NCBI RefSeq assembly: GCF_013414345.1 | Contig: NZ_CP058670.1 | Span: 62,001-126,000 of the forward strand | Reading direction: 5' to 3' | DNA: 64,000 nt | Origin: Microcella indica | Lineage (GTDB): Bacteria; Actinomycetota; Actinomycetes; Actinomycetales; Microbacteriaceae | Part shown: positions 1 through 10,004 of the stretch, one piece after another | Layout of the letters: each line of letters opens with the position of its first letter | How positions within the stretch are numbered: the first letter of the stretch is position 1 | Translations under genes and position numbers: made by a program | The notes under the pieces: generated by a model | What the model saw: the letters and a program-made list of their open reading frames with translations, nothing else | Told to the model about the DNA's origin: nothing | The model's database searches: none

Positions 1-386
1 CACCTGGGGATCGATGGCTGGCCGACCGCCCCGGGGCAGGGAGCCCTGGCGGTCGAGGTGCGTCGCGGCACGCGCGGCCCCCTCACCTCCGCCCTGCAGA
101 GCCTCGACCACGGCCCCACGCGCACGGCCGTGGACGCCGAGCGGGCCGTGCTGCGCCTGCTCGAGGCGGGCTGCTCGGCGCCTCTCGGCGCCCACGCCTT
201 CCTCGATGACGGCATGCTCTTCCTCGCCGCACGCGTGTACTCGCCCGAGACGGGCGAGCAGGTCTCGAGCGCGCATGCGCTGTACGTCGCCGACACGCGC
301 ACTCCCGGGGAGGACGCCGCTGCGCTCGTCGTCGATGAGCTGCTGCGGCAGGGTGCGGCCGACCTCGCGCCTCTCGGCGGTGCGCG

Positions 387-390
<4 letters not shown>
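1..390 (+). CDS. hemC: Hydroxymethylbilane synthase (porphobilinogen deaminase), C-terminal part
   Basis: Cytosolic haem-pathway enzyme that joins four porphobilinogen units into hydroxymethylbilane. Only the last ~129 codons are present; the gene runs off the left edge. The first visible residues read HLGIDGWPTAPGQGALAVEV, the conserved substrate-binding stretch of the family. The segment AGCSAPLGAHA carries the cysteine that anchors the dipyrromethane cofactor. The TGA stop at 388-390 overlaps the hemB ATG at 387 (ATGA), so the two are translationally coupled. Identification is firm; the 5' end cannot be judged. Confidence 0.95.
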
Positions 391-1369
<979 letters not shown>

Positions 1370-1373
<4 letters not shown>

Positions 1374-2734
1374 CCCGCTTCGTCTCCGGGCGCACCTCGG
1401 CCACGAACGCCGAGGCCTTCGAGCGCGCCCTCGCCGTCTCGCCGGGGGGTGTCAACTCGCCCGTGCGCGCGTTCGGCTTGGTGGGCGGCACCCCGCGCTT
1501 CCTCGCGAGCGGCCGCGGCCCGTACGTGACCGACATCGAGGGCACTCAGTACGTCGACCTCGTGGGGCAGTGGGGCCCGGCGCTGCTGGGCCACGCGCAT
1601 CCCGATGTCATCGCGGCCGCCCATGCTGCCGTCGATCACGGCCTCGGGTTCGGGGCCGTCTCGACGGGAGAGGTCGACCTCGCCGAGCTCGTGCTCGATC
1701 GCCTCACCCTGACCGCCGCGGACGGCACCGAGCGCCGCGGTATCGAGAAGCTGCGCCTCACCTCGACGGGCACCGAAGCGACCATGACCGCGATCCGCCT
1801 GGCGCGCGGGGCGACCGGTCGGCCGCTGCTCGTGAAGTTCGCCGGCCACTACCACGGGCACTCCGATTCGCTGCTGTCGGAGGCGGGGTCGGGCATCGCG
1901 ACGCTCGGCATTCCCGGGTCGGCGGGCATCACCCCCGAGACGGCCGCGCAGACGATCGTGATCCCCTACAACGACGAGGCGGCGCTCGCCGAGGTCTTCG
2001 CGACGCACGGTGATCGCATCGCGGCCGTCATCACGGAGGCGGCCGCCGCGAACATGGGGGTCGTGCCTCCGAAGCCGGGCTTCAACCGGCTCCTCGCCGA
2101 CACGGCGCATGCTCACGGCGCCCTGCTCATCAGCGATGAGGTCATGACCGGGTTCCGCGCGACGGCCGCGGGCTGGTGGGGCCTCGAGGAGCGCGAGGGC
2201 ACACCGTACGATGCCGACCTCACGACGTTCGGCAAGATCATCGGCGGCGGTCTGCCGCTCGCGGGTCTCGGCGGTCGCGCCGAGGTGCTCGACCTTCTCG
2301 CTCCGCTCGGGCCCGTCTACCAAGCAGGCACGCTGAGCGGCAATCCGGTCGCGGCGGCGACGGGCGCGGCGATGCTCGCGGGGGCCGACCCGGCCGTCTA
2401 CGACCGGCTGACGAGCGCCGCGCGGCAGATCGGCGACGGCCTGTCGTCGGCTCTCGCCGCGGAGGGCGTCGTGCACACGGTGGCGTGGGCGGGCTCGCAG
2501 TTCTCGATCTTCTTCCGCGAGACGGCCCCGCAGAACTACGCCGAGGCCCAGGATCAGGAATCGTGGCGATACCCCGCCTTCTTCCACGGGATGCTCGACC
2601 ACGGCGTCTCGTTGCCGCCGAGCGTCTTCGAGGCGTGGTTCGTCTCCGCCGCGCACGACGACGCGGCAGTCGCGCGCGTGCTCGAGGCGGCGGCCCCCGC
2701 TGCTCGGGCCGCCGCCTCGGCGTCGCGCTCCTGA
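1370..2734 (+). CDS. hemL: Glutamate-1-semialdehyde 2,1-aminomutase
   Basis: PLP enzyme that makes 5-aminolevulinate from glutamate-1-semialdehyde, the entry step of the C5 haem pathway. 454 residues, normal length. The PLP lysine is Lys289 in [12 protein letters not shown]; the preceding [10 protein letters not shown] holds the Asp that binds the pyridine nitrogen. An upstream in-frame extension back to 1199 overlaps hemB entirely and is ignored; ATG 1370 overlaps the hemB stop (ATGA). It is the last gene of the visible hemC-hemB-hemL run and converges on the broken siderophore-binding gene. Confidence 0.96.
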
Positions 2735-2795
2735 CCGGCGCCGCGCTCCTGATGGGCGTCGACAGACTGCCCCACCGCGCGCGGGCGCGTGTTCG

Positions 2796-3824
2796 CTACT
2801 CGAGCGCGGCGACCGCCGCGGCGAGCTGAGCGACGGTCTCGTCGAGGCCCCACGTGAGCGAGAGGGCCGAGGGGGGCGAGACGGAGGAGATGAACTCGGC
2901 GCCGACGATCGGCGCGATCGCCCCCGCCTGCACCTGCGGCATCGCCTGGGAGTATCCGGCGTCGAGGAAGGTGTCGACCTCCTCCTGGGTCGTGCCGTAG
3001 ACGACGAGAACGTCGCTCGTGAGCTCGCTCAGCCGCTCGTGGGAGAGGGTGAATTAGAAGGGCGACTCGTCGGTGTCGAGCTCGTCGACGGCCGCGGCGT
3101 TGGTGAAGCCGAGGTCGAGCATGAACTCCACGCGGGGGTCCTCATCGGCGTAGACGTAGAATGTCGCCGCGCTGTCCCACACGGCGGCGAGGCTGACGCC
3201 CGCGAACTCGTGGTGCTCTGCGGCGGAGGCGGCGATCGCGTCCTCGATCCCGGTGAGCACGTCGTCGGCTTCCGCACGCAGGCCGAGTGCGTCGCCCGTG
3301 ATGGTGATGACCTCGCGCCACGGCGTCGACCACGGCTGGTCGGGGAAGGCGACGACGGGAGCGATCTCGCTGAGCGTGGCGTACTGCTCCTCGGTGAGCC
3401 CCGAGTAGTGCGCGAGGATGACGTCGGGGTCGGCCGCGGCGATCTCCTCGAAGGGCACGTCCTCCCCGGTGTCGGGCAGCACCGTCGGCAACGGCTCTCC
3501 CGTCTCCTCGAGGGCCTCACGAATCCAGGGCAGCACGCCCTCTGCGTCTCCCGCGTAGGCCTGGAAGGGCATCGCGACGGGCGTGACGCCGAGGGCGATC
3601 GCGGCATCGGTCGTACCCCAGCCCCACGTGACGACGCGGTCGGGCTGCTCAGGGATCACGGTCTCGCCGTAGGCGTGCGCGATCGTCACGGGGAAGCTCG
3701 CGTCGCCGGGCGAGCCGTCCGGTACGTCGGCGGTCTCGGCGGCGCACCCGACGAGTGCGATGGTCGCGGCGGCGAGGCCGGCGAGGGCGGTGCGTCGCAG
3801 AGCGCGCAGGGGAGTGGGGGTCAC
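2796..3824 (-). pseudogene. Siderophore-binding lipoprotein (FecB/FepB type) interrupted by an in-frame TAA
   Basis: Extracytoplasmic binding protein for ferric siderophores. Translation from ATG 3824 gives a lipoprotein signal with lipobox LVGC, then the family fold, and stops after 256 residues at a TAA (forward 3054-3056). The same frame continues without further stops for 85 codons (FTLSHERLSEL... SPPSALSLTWGLDE) to TAG at 2796-2798, and that tail matches the conserved C-lobe of this family. The restored length of ~342 residues is normal. One base change would repair it. An iron box lies upstream at 3907-3925. It may be a true nonsense mutation, a sequencing error or, much less likely, readthrough. 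Confidence 0.85.
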
Positions 3825-3906
3825 GAAGGTCTCCTAGACAGGGCGAACGGGAGGGACGGTGCGCGGTCGCGCGGGTGGGCTCGAAGAGGGCCCGAAGCGA
3901 CCATGC

Positions 3907-3925
3907 TTAGGTAAGGCTAACCTTA
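3907..3925. promoter_or_regulatory. DtxR/IdeR iron box
   Basis: TTAGGTAAGGCTAACCTTA is a 19-bp near-palindrome differing at only two positions from the known DtxR/IdeR consensus (TTAGGTTAGGCTAACCTAA). It lies ~80 bp upstream of the siderophore-binding gene (start 3824, minus strand) and just past the end of the ATPase gene, so it probably represses the binding-protein gene when iron is plentiful. Confidence 0.88.
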
Positions 3926-3928
3926 TAT

Positions 3929-4726
3929 CTAGCGAGCCTGCGCTGCAACCGCCCGCGGCAGCACGACCGGGCGGCCGGTATCCGGATCGGTCAAGAGGAG
4001 CGCCTCGATGCCGAACGCGCGCTGCAGCACGGCGGGCGTCATGGTCCTCTCGGCCGACCCCTGCGCCACGATCTCGCCGTCCGCCAGGACGACGACCTCG
4101 TCCGCGTAGCGGGCGGCGAGGGTCAGATCGTGCAGCACGACCACGACCGTCATGCCGCGCGCGACCTCCGCCCGCAGCACATCGAGCACCTCCGTCTGGT
4201 GGGCGATGTCGAGCGAGCTCGTCGGCTCATCGAGCAGCAGGATGCGGGGCTGCTGGGCGAGGGCCATGGCGATCCAGGCCCGCTGGCGCTGGCCGCCCGA
4301 GAGCTCGTCGACACGACGGCTCGCGAGCTCGGCAGCGTCGGTCGCGTCGAGGGCCGCAGCGACGACCGCGTCGTCATCACTGCGGTGCCCGCCGAAGATG
4401 CCGTGATGGGGGTAGCGGCCGCGCGCGACGAGGTCGGCGACGATGATGCCCTCGGGTGCGATCGGGCTCTGCGGCAGCACGCCCAGGATGCGGGCGAGCT
4501 CGCGCCCCCGCAGCTCGGTCACGTCGCGCCCCTCGACGAGCACGCGACCCGAGAGCGGTGTCATGAGCCTGCTGAGTCCGCGCAGAAGCGTCGACTTGCC
4601 GCTCGCGTTCGCGCCCACGAGCACGGTGAGCGAGCCGGGGGCGATCTCGAGATCGACGCCGCGCACGACGATGCGCTGGTCGTAGCCGAGGGTGAGCCTC
4701 TCGGCCCGCAGGGCGGGTGTCGTCAT
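3929..4726 (-). CDS. Ferric-siderophore ABC transporter ATPase
   Basis: FepC/FecE-type ATPase that powers siderophore import. 265 residues. Walker A GANASGKS at residues 38-45, signature LSGGQRQR, Walker B RILLLDEPTSSLD, and the switch His in VVVVLHDLTLAARYADEV. The long open frame extending to 6115 is only the antisense-free continuation through the permeases; ATG 4726 is chosen because it overlaps the upstream permease stop (ATGA). It is the last gene of the reductase-permease-permease-ATPase operon. Confidence 0.93.
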   Translation of the reverse strand: MTTPALRAERLTLGYDQRIVVRGVDLEIAPGSLTVLVGANASGKSTLLRGLSRLMTPLSGRVLVEGRDVTELRGRELARILGVLPQSPIAPEGIIVADLVARGRYPHHGIFGGHRSDDDAVVAAALDATDAAELASRRVDELSGGQRQRAWIAMALAQQPRILLLDEPTSSLDIAHQTEVLDVLRAEVARGMTVVVVLHDLTLAARYADEVVVLADGEIVAQGSAERTMTPAVLQRAFGIEALLLTDPDTGRPVVLPRAVAAQAR

Positions 4727-5787
4727 GTCTCCTCCATCATCGGGGCCCGGTCGCGGGTCGGGAGCCGAGCGCGCGATCGTGCGGATCCTCGTTCGCCGCG
4801 CACGAGGATCCACAGCAGGAACGGAGCGCCGAGCGCGCCCGTGGTGAGACCGACGGGCGGGCGCAGAGAGCCGGGAAGCAGATTCTGGCTCACGAGGTCG
4901 GCGGCGAGCACGATGAGGGCTCCGGTGAGTGCGGCCGTGGCGAGCGCGGGGCCGCGGCCGCGCATCCGGCGAGCGAGAGGGCCGGAGACGAACGCGACGA
5001 ACGCGATCGGTCCCGTGACGGCGACCGCGATCGCGGCGAGGATGCTCGACCCCGCGATCGCGAGAACCCGAGTGGCGACGGGCCGACCGCCGAGCGCTCG
5101 CGCGGTGTCGTCGTCGAAGGCCTGCAGCGAGAGGGCGTGGGCGCCGAGCACGAGCGCGAGGACGACGACCGCGAGGGTCACCGCGAGCAGCAGCAGGTCG
5201 GAATCGCTCGGAGAGCCGACGCTGCCCACGAGCCAGAAGTAGGCCGACTCGGCCTGCACGAGCGAGGCGCGTGTGAGCGCGAACCCGAGCACCCCCTGGG
5301 CGAGGAAGGCTACGGCGATGCCGACCACGACGAAGCGCGCTCCGGCGACGCCGCGCCCGCTCGTGAGGAAGACCACCGCGGCGGCGCCCAGCGCGCCTCC
5401 GAGCGCCGCGCCGCTCACGGCCCAGCCACTCGCTCCCCCGGCGATCGCGAGCACGGCCGTGGCGCTCGCGCCACCCGTGATGCCGACGATGTCGGGGCTC
5501 GCGAGCGGATTGCGCACGACGGACTGCAGGAGGGCTCCAGCCAGGCCCAGAACCGCGCCGGCCAGGAGTGCGAGCAGCAGGCGCGGCAGGCGCAGCCCGA
5601 GCACGATGAAGCTCGAGCCGCCCACGTCGAGACCGAGGAGCGCGCCGGCGACCTCGGCGGGGGGCACGGTCACGGCGCCGGCCCCGAGGGCGACGACGCT
5701 GAGCGCCGTGAGGCACACGAGAAGAAGGAGCATCACGAGAAAGCCTCGACGGCGATCGTGCGAGCGGTGTCGCTCGAGCCCGCTCAC
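4723..5787 (-). CDS. FecCD-family siderophore ABC permease (second subunit)
   Basis: Membrane subunit of the ferric-siderophore importer. GTG 5787 overlaps the upstream permease stop (GTGA) and gives 354 residues with about nine to ten hydrophobic spans. Family marks include RLPRLLLALLAGAVLGLAGA, then QSVVRNPLASPDIVGITGGA, and the GPIAFVAFVSGPLARR loop that contacts the ATPase. An internal ATG ~20 codons later also exists, but the hydrophobic N-terminus begins right after it and the overlap favours GTG. It pairs with the permease at 5784-6827. Confidence 0.9.
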   Translation of the reverse strand: MSGLERHRSHDRRRGFLVMLLLLVCLTALSVVALGAGAVTVPPAEVAGALLGLDVGGSSFIVLGLRLPRLLLALLAGAVLGLAGALLQSVVRNPLASPDIVGITGGASATAVLAIAGGASGWAVSGAALGGALGAAAVVFLTSGRGVAGARFVVVGIAVAFLAQGVLGFALTRASLVQAESAYFWLVGSVGSPSDSDLLLLAVTLAVVVLALVLGAHALSLQAFDDDTARALGGRPVATRVLAIAGSSILAAIAVAVTGPIAFVAFVSGPLARRMRGRGPALATAALTGALIVLAADLVSQNLLPGSLRPPVGLTTGALGAPFLLWILVRGERGSARSRARLPTRDRAPMMEET

Positions 5788-6827
5788 ACCGCCACCCGCG
5801 CAGACCGGACCAGGCCGATGAGAAGGGGGGCGCCGAGCACGGCGATGACGATGCCGACCTCGATCTCGGCCGGGGGAGCGACGACCCTGCCGAGCGTGTC
5901 GGCCACGAGCAGGGCGGCGGCGCCGACGAGGGCGGAGGTGGGCAGGAGGATGCCGTGGCGCGTACCGACGAGAGCGCGAGCGGCGTGCGCGGCGAGCAGA
6001 CCGACGAAGACGAGCGGGCCGGCGAGCGCCGTCGCCGTGCCGCACAGCAGAACGATGCTCGCGAGGGCGAGCCCGCGCGTCGAGCGCAGCCGGAAGCCGA
6101 GCCCGCGCGCCACATCGTCGCCCAGGGCGAGCGCGTCGAGGGGCCGCGCGAGGAGGGCGGCGAGGATGCCCCCGAGCAGGAGGAGAGGCAGGAGGGCGGT
6201 CGCGAGCTCGAGGTCGCGGGCCGTGAGCGAACCCACCGTCCAGAAGCGATACCGATCGAGGGCCGCGGGGTCGCTCAGCAGCACGAGCGTCGTGAGCGAG
6301 GTCAGCCCCGCCGTGACGGCGGCGCCGGCGACGACGAGCACGGCCGGAGTCGTGAGCGAACGGGTCGACGCGGCGACGATGGCGATGAGCACCGAGGCCA
6401 GGAGAGCGCCGAGCAGGGCACCGGTGGCGATGCCGAGCGGCGAGACCACGCTGAGCATGGAGATCGCGACGACGACGGCGAAGGACGCGCCCGCGTTCAC
6501 GCCGAGCAGTCCAGGGTCGGCGATCGGGTTGCGCGTGACGCCCTGCATGACCGCTCCGGCGAGACCCAGCGCGGCACCGGCGGCGAGACCGATGAGGGTG
6601 CGGGGGATGCGCAGCTCGACGATGACGATGGCATCGACCTCCGCTGCGCCGAGGCCGGTCGCGTCGAGCACCGCTCCCTCGAACGCGGAGGCGAGGATCA
6701 CGTCCACGAGCGTGAGCGGGTCGATCGCGCGCGCGCCGATGGCGAGGCTCGCGAGAACGGCGAGCACGACGACGGCGCCGGCGATCGCGGTGCCAGCCGT
6801 CCGCGGCGCGAGCCGGCGGACGGTCAC
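5784..6827 (-). CDS. FecCD-family siderophore ABC permease (first subunit)
   Basis: Partner membrane subunit of the siderophore importer, 347 residues, multi-spanning. It shows LRIPRTLIGLAAGAALGLAGA followed by QGVTRNPIADPGLLGVNAGA and the coupling loop GPLVFVGLLAAHAARAL. The GTG start at 6827 overlaps the TGA stop of the reductase gene upstream. The two permeases are clearly diverged paralogues, as expected for a heterodimeric channel. Confidence 0.92.
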   Translation of the reverse strand: MTVRRLAPRTAGTAIAGAVVVLAVLASLAIGARAIDPLTLVDVILASAFEGAVLDATGLGAAEVDAIVIVELRIPRTLIGLAAGAALGLAGAVMQGVTRNPIADPGLLGVNAGASFAVVVAISMLSVVSPLGIATGALLGALLASVLIAIVAASTRSLTTPAVLVVAGAAVTAGLTSLTTLVLLSDPAALDRYRFWTVGSLTARDLELATALLPLLLLGGILAALLARPLDALALGDDVARGLGFRLRSTRGLALASIVLLCGTATALAGPLVFVGLLAAHAARALVGTRHGILLPTSALVGAAALLVADTLGRVVAPPAEIEVGIVIAVLGAPLLIGLVRSARVAV

Positions 6828-7822
6828 TGGGCTTCGGAGCGACCGTCGCGCCAGTAGCCCATGAAGGCAACGTTGCGACGATCGACGCCGATGTCGCTCA
6901 CGAGGTGCCGGCGAAGAGACTTCACGGTCGAGGCCTCCCCGGCGATCCAGGCGCAGAAGTCTCCCGTGCTGGGGTCGACCGGGGAGTCCCAGAGCAGCTC
7001 CGCGTCGACATCGATATCGTCCAGCTGCTGCGGGGCGAGGGAGACCGCGCTCGCGAGCTCGGCGGTGTGGCGGGGCAGCCAGGCGCGCACGGCGCGCTCG
7101 AGCAGCTCGCCGCGCGGAGCGATCGCTTCGAAGCCGTGCGCGGTCTCGCAGCCAGCGTCGCGCGCGAGCCAGGCGACGCGAGAGATGCCGCGAGGGACGA
7201 GCGAGAGGATGTCGGCGCTCGAGGGCACCTCGATGAACGCCTGCGCCGTGATGCGGGGGTCGAGCGATTCGATGATCGAGCAGATGGCCGGAGCGGCCGT
7301 CTCGTCACCGGCGAGCAGCACGTGCCGGGCCGAGCCCGGTCGCCAGTCGATTCCGACGGTCGGGTCGGCAGTGCGCGCATCCGGGCCGACGATGATGACC
7401 TCGTCTCCCACCGTCGCGCGGCGCAGCCAGCTCGCGGCGGGGCCGTCCCTGTGGCCCGACGTGGCGGGGTGCAGCACCATGTCGACATCGAGCTCGCGTC
7501 GCTCGGGCCGGATGGCGCGCACCGTGTATGTACGGAAAGGACTGCGGTCAGCAGCGGGCAGCGCTCGCCAGCGGGCGTACCAGCTGCCCTCGCGCACGAC
7601 GCGCTCATCGTCGGCGCCCACGTCGCACAGGCCCCCGTCGGCGGAGGGAAGGATGAGCTTGATGCGCTGATCGAGCCCTGTCGTGCCGAAGACCTCGAAG
7701 TCGGGCCCGGTGAAGGTCACGCGACGGAAGCTGGGGCTCAGCGGCAGCACGCGAGCGACCGTAGCGCGGTACGGACGGTAGGCCGGCCAGGCGACCGCGG
7801 TGCGCTCAGGTGAGGTAAGCAT
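6824..7822 (-). CDS. Siderophore-interacting protein (ferric-chelate reductase, SIP family)
   Basis: Cytosolic flavin/NAD(P)H-dependent reductase of the ViuB/SIP family that frees iron from imported siderophores. 332 residues. N-terminal FAD domain with the RxYTVR-type motif (FRTYTVRAIRPERRELDVDMVLH), then a SIP C-terminal domain (LLAGDETAAPAICSIIESL; WIAGEASTVKSLRRHL). First gene of the import operon, coupled by GTGA to the first permease. An iron box (7811-7829) overlaps the ATG, which implies transcription starts at or very near the start codon, or that translation starts a little downstream; no better start codon is seen. Confidence 0.93.
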   Translation of the reverse strand: MLTSPERTAVAWPAYRPYRATVARVLPLSPSFRRVTFTGPDFEVFGTTGLDQRIKLILPSADGGLCDVGADDERVVREGSWYARWRALPAADRSPFRTYTVRAIRPERRELDVDMVLHPATSGHRDGPAASWLRRATVGDEVIIVGPDARTADPTVGIDWRPGSARHVLLAGDETAAPAICSIIESLDPRITAQAFIEVPSSADILSLVPRGISRVAWLARDAGCETAHGFEAIAPRGELLERAVRAWLPRHTAELASAVSLAPQQLDDIDVDAELLWDSPVDPSTGDFCAWIAGEASTVKSLRRHLVSDIGVDRRNVAFMGYWRDGRSEAQ

Positions 7823-7829
7823 TGCCTAA
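7811..7829. promoter_or_regulatory. DtxR/IdeR iron box overlapping the reductase start
   Basis: On the minus strand the sequence is TTAGGCAATGCTTACCTCA, matching 14 of 19 positions of the DtxR/IdeR consensus. It covers the ATG at 7820-7822, so a bound repressor would sit directly on the start of the siderophore import operon. Confidence 0.72.
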
Positions 7830-7971
7830 GTATGCACGCGACCCGCGCGTCGGCGCCAGCCGTGCCGTCCTGGGAATCCCCTCCGTATTCCCCGACGGGC
7901 ACGGGTCGGGCGGCACTACGCTGGAGACCCGCGGACGCTCCACATCCGTGCCCATCGCAGAAGGAGGAGCC

Positions 7972-8361
7972 ATGAGAGGCAAGATCCTGTTCGCCGCTGG
8001 ACTCGGCGTCGGCTACGTACTCGGCACTCGCGCGGGACGCGAGCGCTATGAGCAGATCAAGACCGCGTCTGCGCGGCTCTGGAACGACCCCCGCGTGCAG
8101 GAGCGAGTCGAGCAGGCCGAGGACTTCGTGAAGGACAAGGCGCCCGAGGTCGCCGGCTTCGTCTCCGACGGCGCCAAGAAGATCGTCGGGGGCATCACGG
8201 GTCGCAGCGCGAAGCCGAGCAGCTCGCGCTCGAGCGGCGCCAAGAAGTCGGGCTCGACCTCGAGCGGCAGGACGAGCTCCACTGGGAAAGCCTCGTCCGC
8301 GAAGAGCTCGTCGGCGAAGAGCTCCACCGCCAAGGGCTCCGGCTCGACCACGAACTCCTGA
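7972..8361 (+). CDS. Small YtxH-like membrane protein with Ser/Lys/Ala-rich tail
   Basis: 129 residues starting at ATG 7972 after a strong ribosome site (AAGGAGG). A short hydrophobic N-terminus ILFAAGLGVGYVLGTRAGRERYEQI is typical of YtxH-like proteins; then a charged helical part, and from about residue 80 a low-complexity tail of repeated SSAKSS-type units. An upstream in-frame ATG at 7822 is ignored because it lacks a ribosome site and overlaps the iron-box promoter. First gene of a three-gene envelope operon. Function unknown; a membrane-anchored stress or cell-envelope role is a guess from the family. Confidence 0.8.
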   Translation: MRGKILFAAGLGVGYVLGTRAGRERYEQIKTASARLWNDPRVQERVEQAEDFVKDKAPEVAGFVSDGAKKIVGGITGRSAKPSSSRSSGAKKSGSTSSGRTSSTGKASSAKSSSAKSSTAKGSGSTTNS

Positions 8362-8374
8362 TCGGCGGTACACG

Positions 8375-8791
8375 ATGACCACTCCTCCTGAAGGACGCTC
8401 CCGTCGAGGACTGATCTCGCTCATCGCGGACGTTCCTCGGCTCATCATCGAGCTGCTGCAGGCCGAGATCGAATCGTTCAAGGCAGAGATCACGAGCAAG
8501 CTCAAGTCAGCGGGCATGGGCGCCGGGCTGCTGGTCGGCGCCGGCGTGTTCGCGTTCTTCGCGGCGCTCGTGCTCACCGCAGCCGGCGTGCTCGCCCTGG
8601 CACTCGTCGTTCCGGCCTGGGCCGCGGCCCTCATCGTCGGCGGGATCCTGCTCGTGCTCGCGGCGCTCATCGGCCTCGTCGGGTACGGGCAGCTCAAGCG
8701 CGGCGTTCCCCCCACCCCCACCGAGACCATCGACAGCGTGAAGGAAGACGTCCGCGCGATCCGCGGACTCAGGAAGCGAGGAAACTCATGA
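8375..8791 (+). CDS. Actinobacterial holin-X / phage-holin-family membrane protein
   Basis: 138 residues. An amphipathic N-terminal helix (ISLIADVPRLIIELLQAEIESFKAEI) precedes two strong membrane spans (GAGLLVGAGVFAFFAALVLTAAGVLALAL and AALIVGGILLVLAALIGLVGYG). This is the actinobacterial holin-X layout; despite the name these chromosomal copies are not in prophages, and none is seen here. It sits 13 bp after the YtxH-like gene and its stop overlaps the DUF3618 gene by ATGA, so the three are expressed together. Confidence 0.82.
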   Translation: MTTPPEGRSRRGLISLIADVPRLIIELLQAEIESFKAEITSKLKSAGMGAGLLVGAGVFAFFAALVLTAAGVLALALVVPAWAAALIVGGILLVLAALIGLVGYGQLKRGVPPTPTETIDSVKEDVRAIRGLRKRGNS

Positions 8792-9045
8792 GCGACACCG
8801 TCAAGAACACCGTCGACGCGGCGAAGGACAACGTCAAGAGCACCGTTTCGGCCACCCGCGCGCAGCTCGAGCAGACGCTAGACGCGATCGACGAGAAGTT
8901 CGACGTCAAGAAGCGGAGCACCGAGGTGGCGCAGCGCGCGCAGGCCTCCTACGAGTCGAACCCGGTCCCCTGGGTCATCGGAGCGACCGCTGCCGCGGTC
9001 GTCGTGGTCGGGCTCGTCGCGTGGGCGATCTTCAGCGACGACTGA
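8788..9045 (+). CDS. DUF3618-type small membrane protein
   Basis: 85 residues: a helical N-terminal part with the pattern TRAQLEQTLDAIDEKFDVKKR that marks DUF3618, then a single C-terminal transmembrane span (WVIGATAAAVVVVGLVAWAIF). Third gene of the YtxH / holin-X / DUF3618 set, which recurs in actinobacteria. Function is not established; co-occurrence suggests a shared job in membrane organisation. Confidence 0.8.
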   Translation: MSDTVKNTVDAAKDNVKSTVSATRAQLEQTLDAIDEKFDVKKRSTEVAQRAQASYESNPVPWVIGATAAAVVVVGLVAWAIFSDD

Positions 9046-9160
9046 GCGCCTCCGGGAGCGCCGCGCCTGCTGCCCGGTGCGATCACGGAACCTCTGCGCG
9101 TCGACCGGGCGTTCATGGCTCGATTATGCGTCTGCGCTCGAGCGGGTCATCATTAACCTG

Positions 9161-9988
9161 ATGTCCTCACCCACAGACATGGCGATCGACCGCACGCCCA
9201 CGGGCGCGCTGCCGGTCATCAAGCCGTTGCTCGGCTGGCGCGTGCTCGTGCCCCGCGGCGGCAAGTGGGGAGACGGCATCGCCGCCCAGCTGCGGTCGCT
9301 CGGGGCATCTCCCGTGATCGCACCGCTCATCAACTTCGCGGGCGCCGATGATCAGGACGCCCTCAACGCCGAACTCGACGCGCTGCGCGCGGGAGAGTAC
9401 GGCTGGCTCGTCGTGACGAGCGCCACGACCGTGGACGTGCTGCTCGGCCAGGGCGTGCGCCTGCCCGAGGGAACACGCGTCGCGGCGGTCGGCGAAACCA
9501 CCGCGCACGCCCTGCAGCTCGCCGGGTACCCGGTCGACTTCGTGCCGAGCGACCACTCGGCTCGCGGCCTCGTCAAGGAATGGCCCGACCCGCGCGGCGC
9601 CCGCGTGCTCGTTCCCCAGTCGGAGATTGCGGAGCCCACGCTTGTGAGCGGGCTGCGCGACCGTGGCATCGATGCCCGCTTCGTGAGCGCCTACCGCACC
9701 GTCGGGGTCGCGGCACCCGCCGAGCTCGTCACCGAGATCGCGGAGGGCCGCATCAACGGACTGCTCGTGAGCTCGGGCAGCGTGGCCCGGCAGATCGCGG
9801 AGCAGTTCGCGCCCCTGCCCGAGTGCACCGTCGTGGCCTGCATCGGCCCCCGCACGGCGTTCGACGCGCGCGCCGCGGGTCTCTCTGTGCACCGCATCGC
9901 CGAAGAGCGGTCGAGCAGCGCGCTCGTACGTGCCCTCGCCGACTACGCGATGGATCCGGACGACCGCTGCCCGCCCGTCGTGCCCTGA
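9161..9988 (+). CDS. hemD: Uroporphyrinogen-III synthase
   Basis: Cyclises hydroxymethylbilane to uroporphyrinogen III. Two-lobed family pattern: LLGWRVLVPRGGKWGDGIAAQLRSLGA at the start, WLVVTSATTVDVLL, then second-lobe GLLVSSGSVARQIAEQF and VACIGPRTAFDARAAGL. ATG 9161 gives 275 residues; an ATG at 9179 is nearly as good, and the extension back to 9077 is unlikely because it has no family match. No Shine-Dalgarno is visible. It is separated from hemC-hemB-hemL by the whole iron-uptake cluster. Confidence 0.88.
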   Translation: MSSPTDMAIDRTPTGALPVIKPLLGWRVLVPRGGKWGDGIAAQLRSLGASPVIAPLINFAGADDQDALNAELDALRAGEYGWLVVTSATTVDVLLGQGVRLPEGTRVAAVGETTAHALQLAGYPVDFVPSDHSARGLVKEWPDPRGARVLVPQSEIAEPTLVSGLRDRGIDARFVSAYRTVGVAAPAELVTEIAEGRINGLLVSSGSVARQIAEQFAPLPECTVVACIGPRTAFDARAAGLSVHRIAEERSSSALVRALADYAMDPDDRCPPVVP

Positions 9989-10004
9989 CCGGCGACATCG
10001 ACTC

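Noticed and set aside
3054-3056. Recoding (selenocysteine or pyrrolysine) of the stop in the binding-protein gene
   Set aside because: The codon is TAA, which neither system uses, and no recoding element is visible.
3929-6115. A 728-residue minus-strand frame that seems to fuse a long N-terminus to the ATPase
   Set aside because: The first ~460 codons read out of frame through the permease genes; only the part from 4726 onward is a real protein.
7972-9045. Prophage remnant suggested by the holin name
   Set aside because: No phage structural, lysis or integrase gene is nearby, and the trio is a common chromosomal actinobacterial set.
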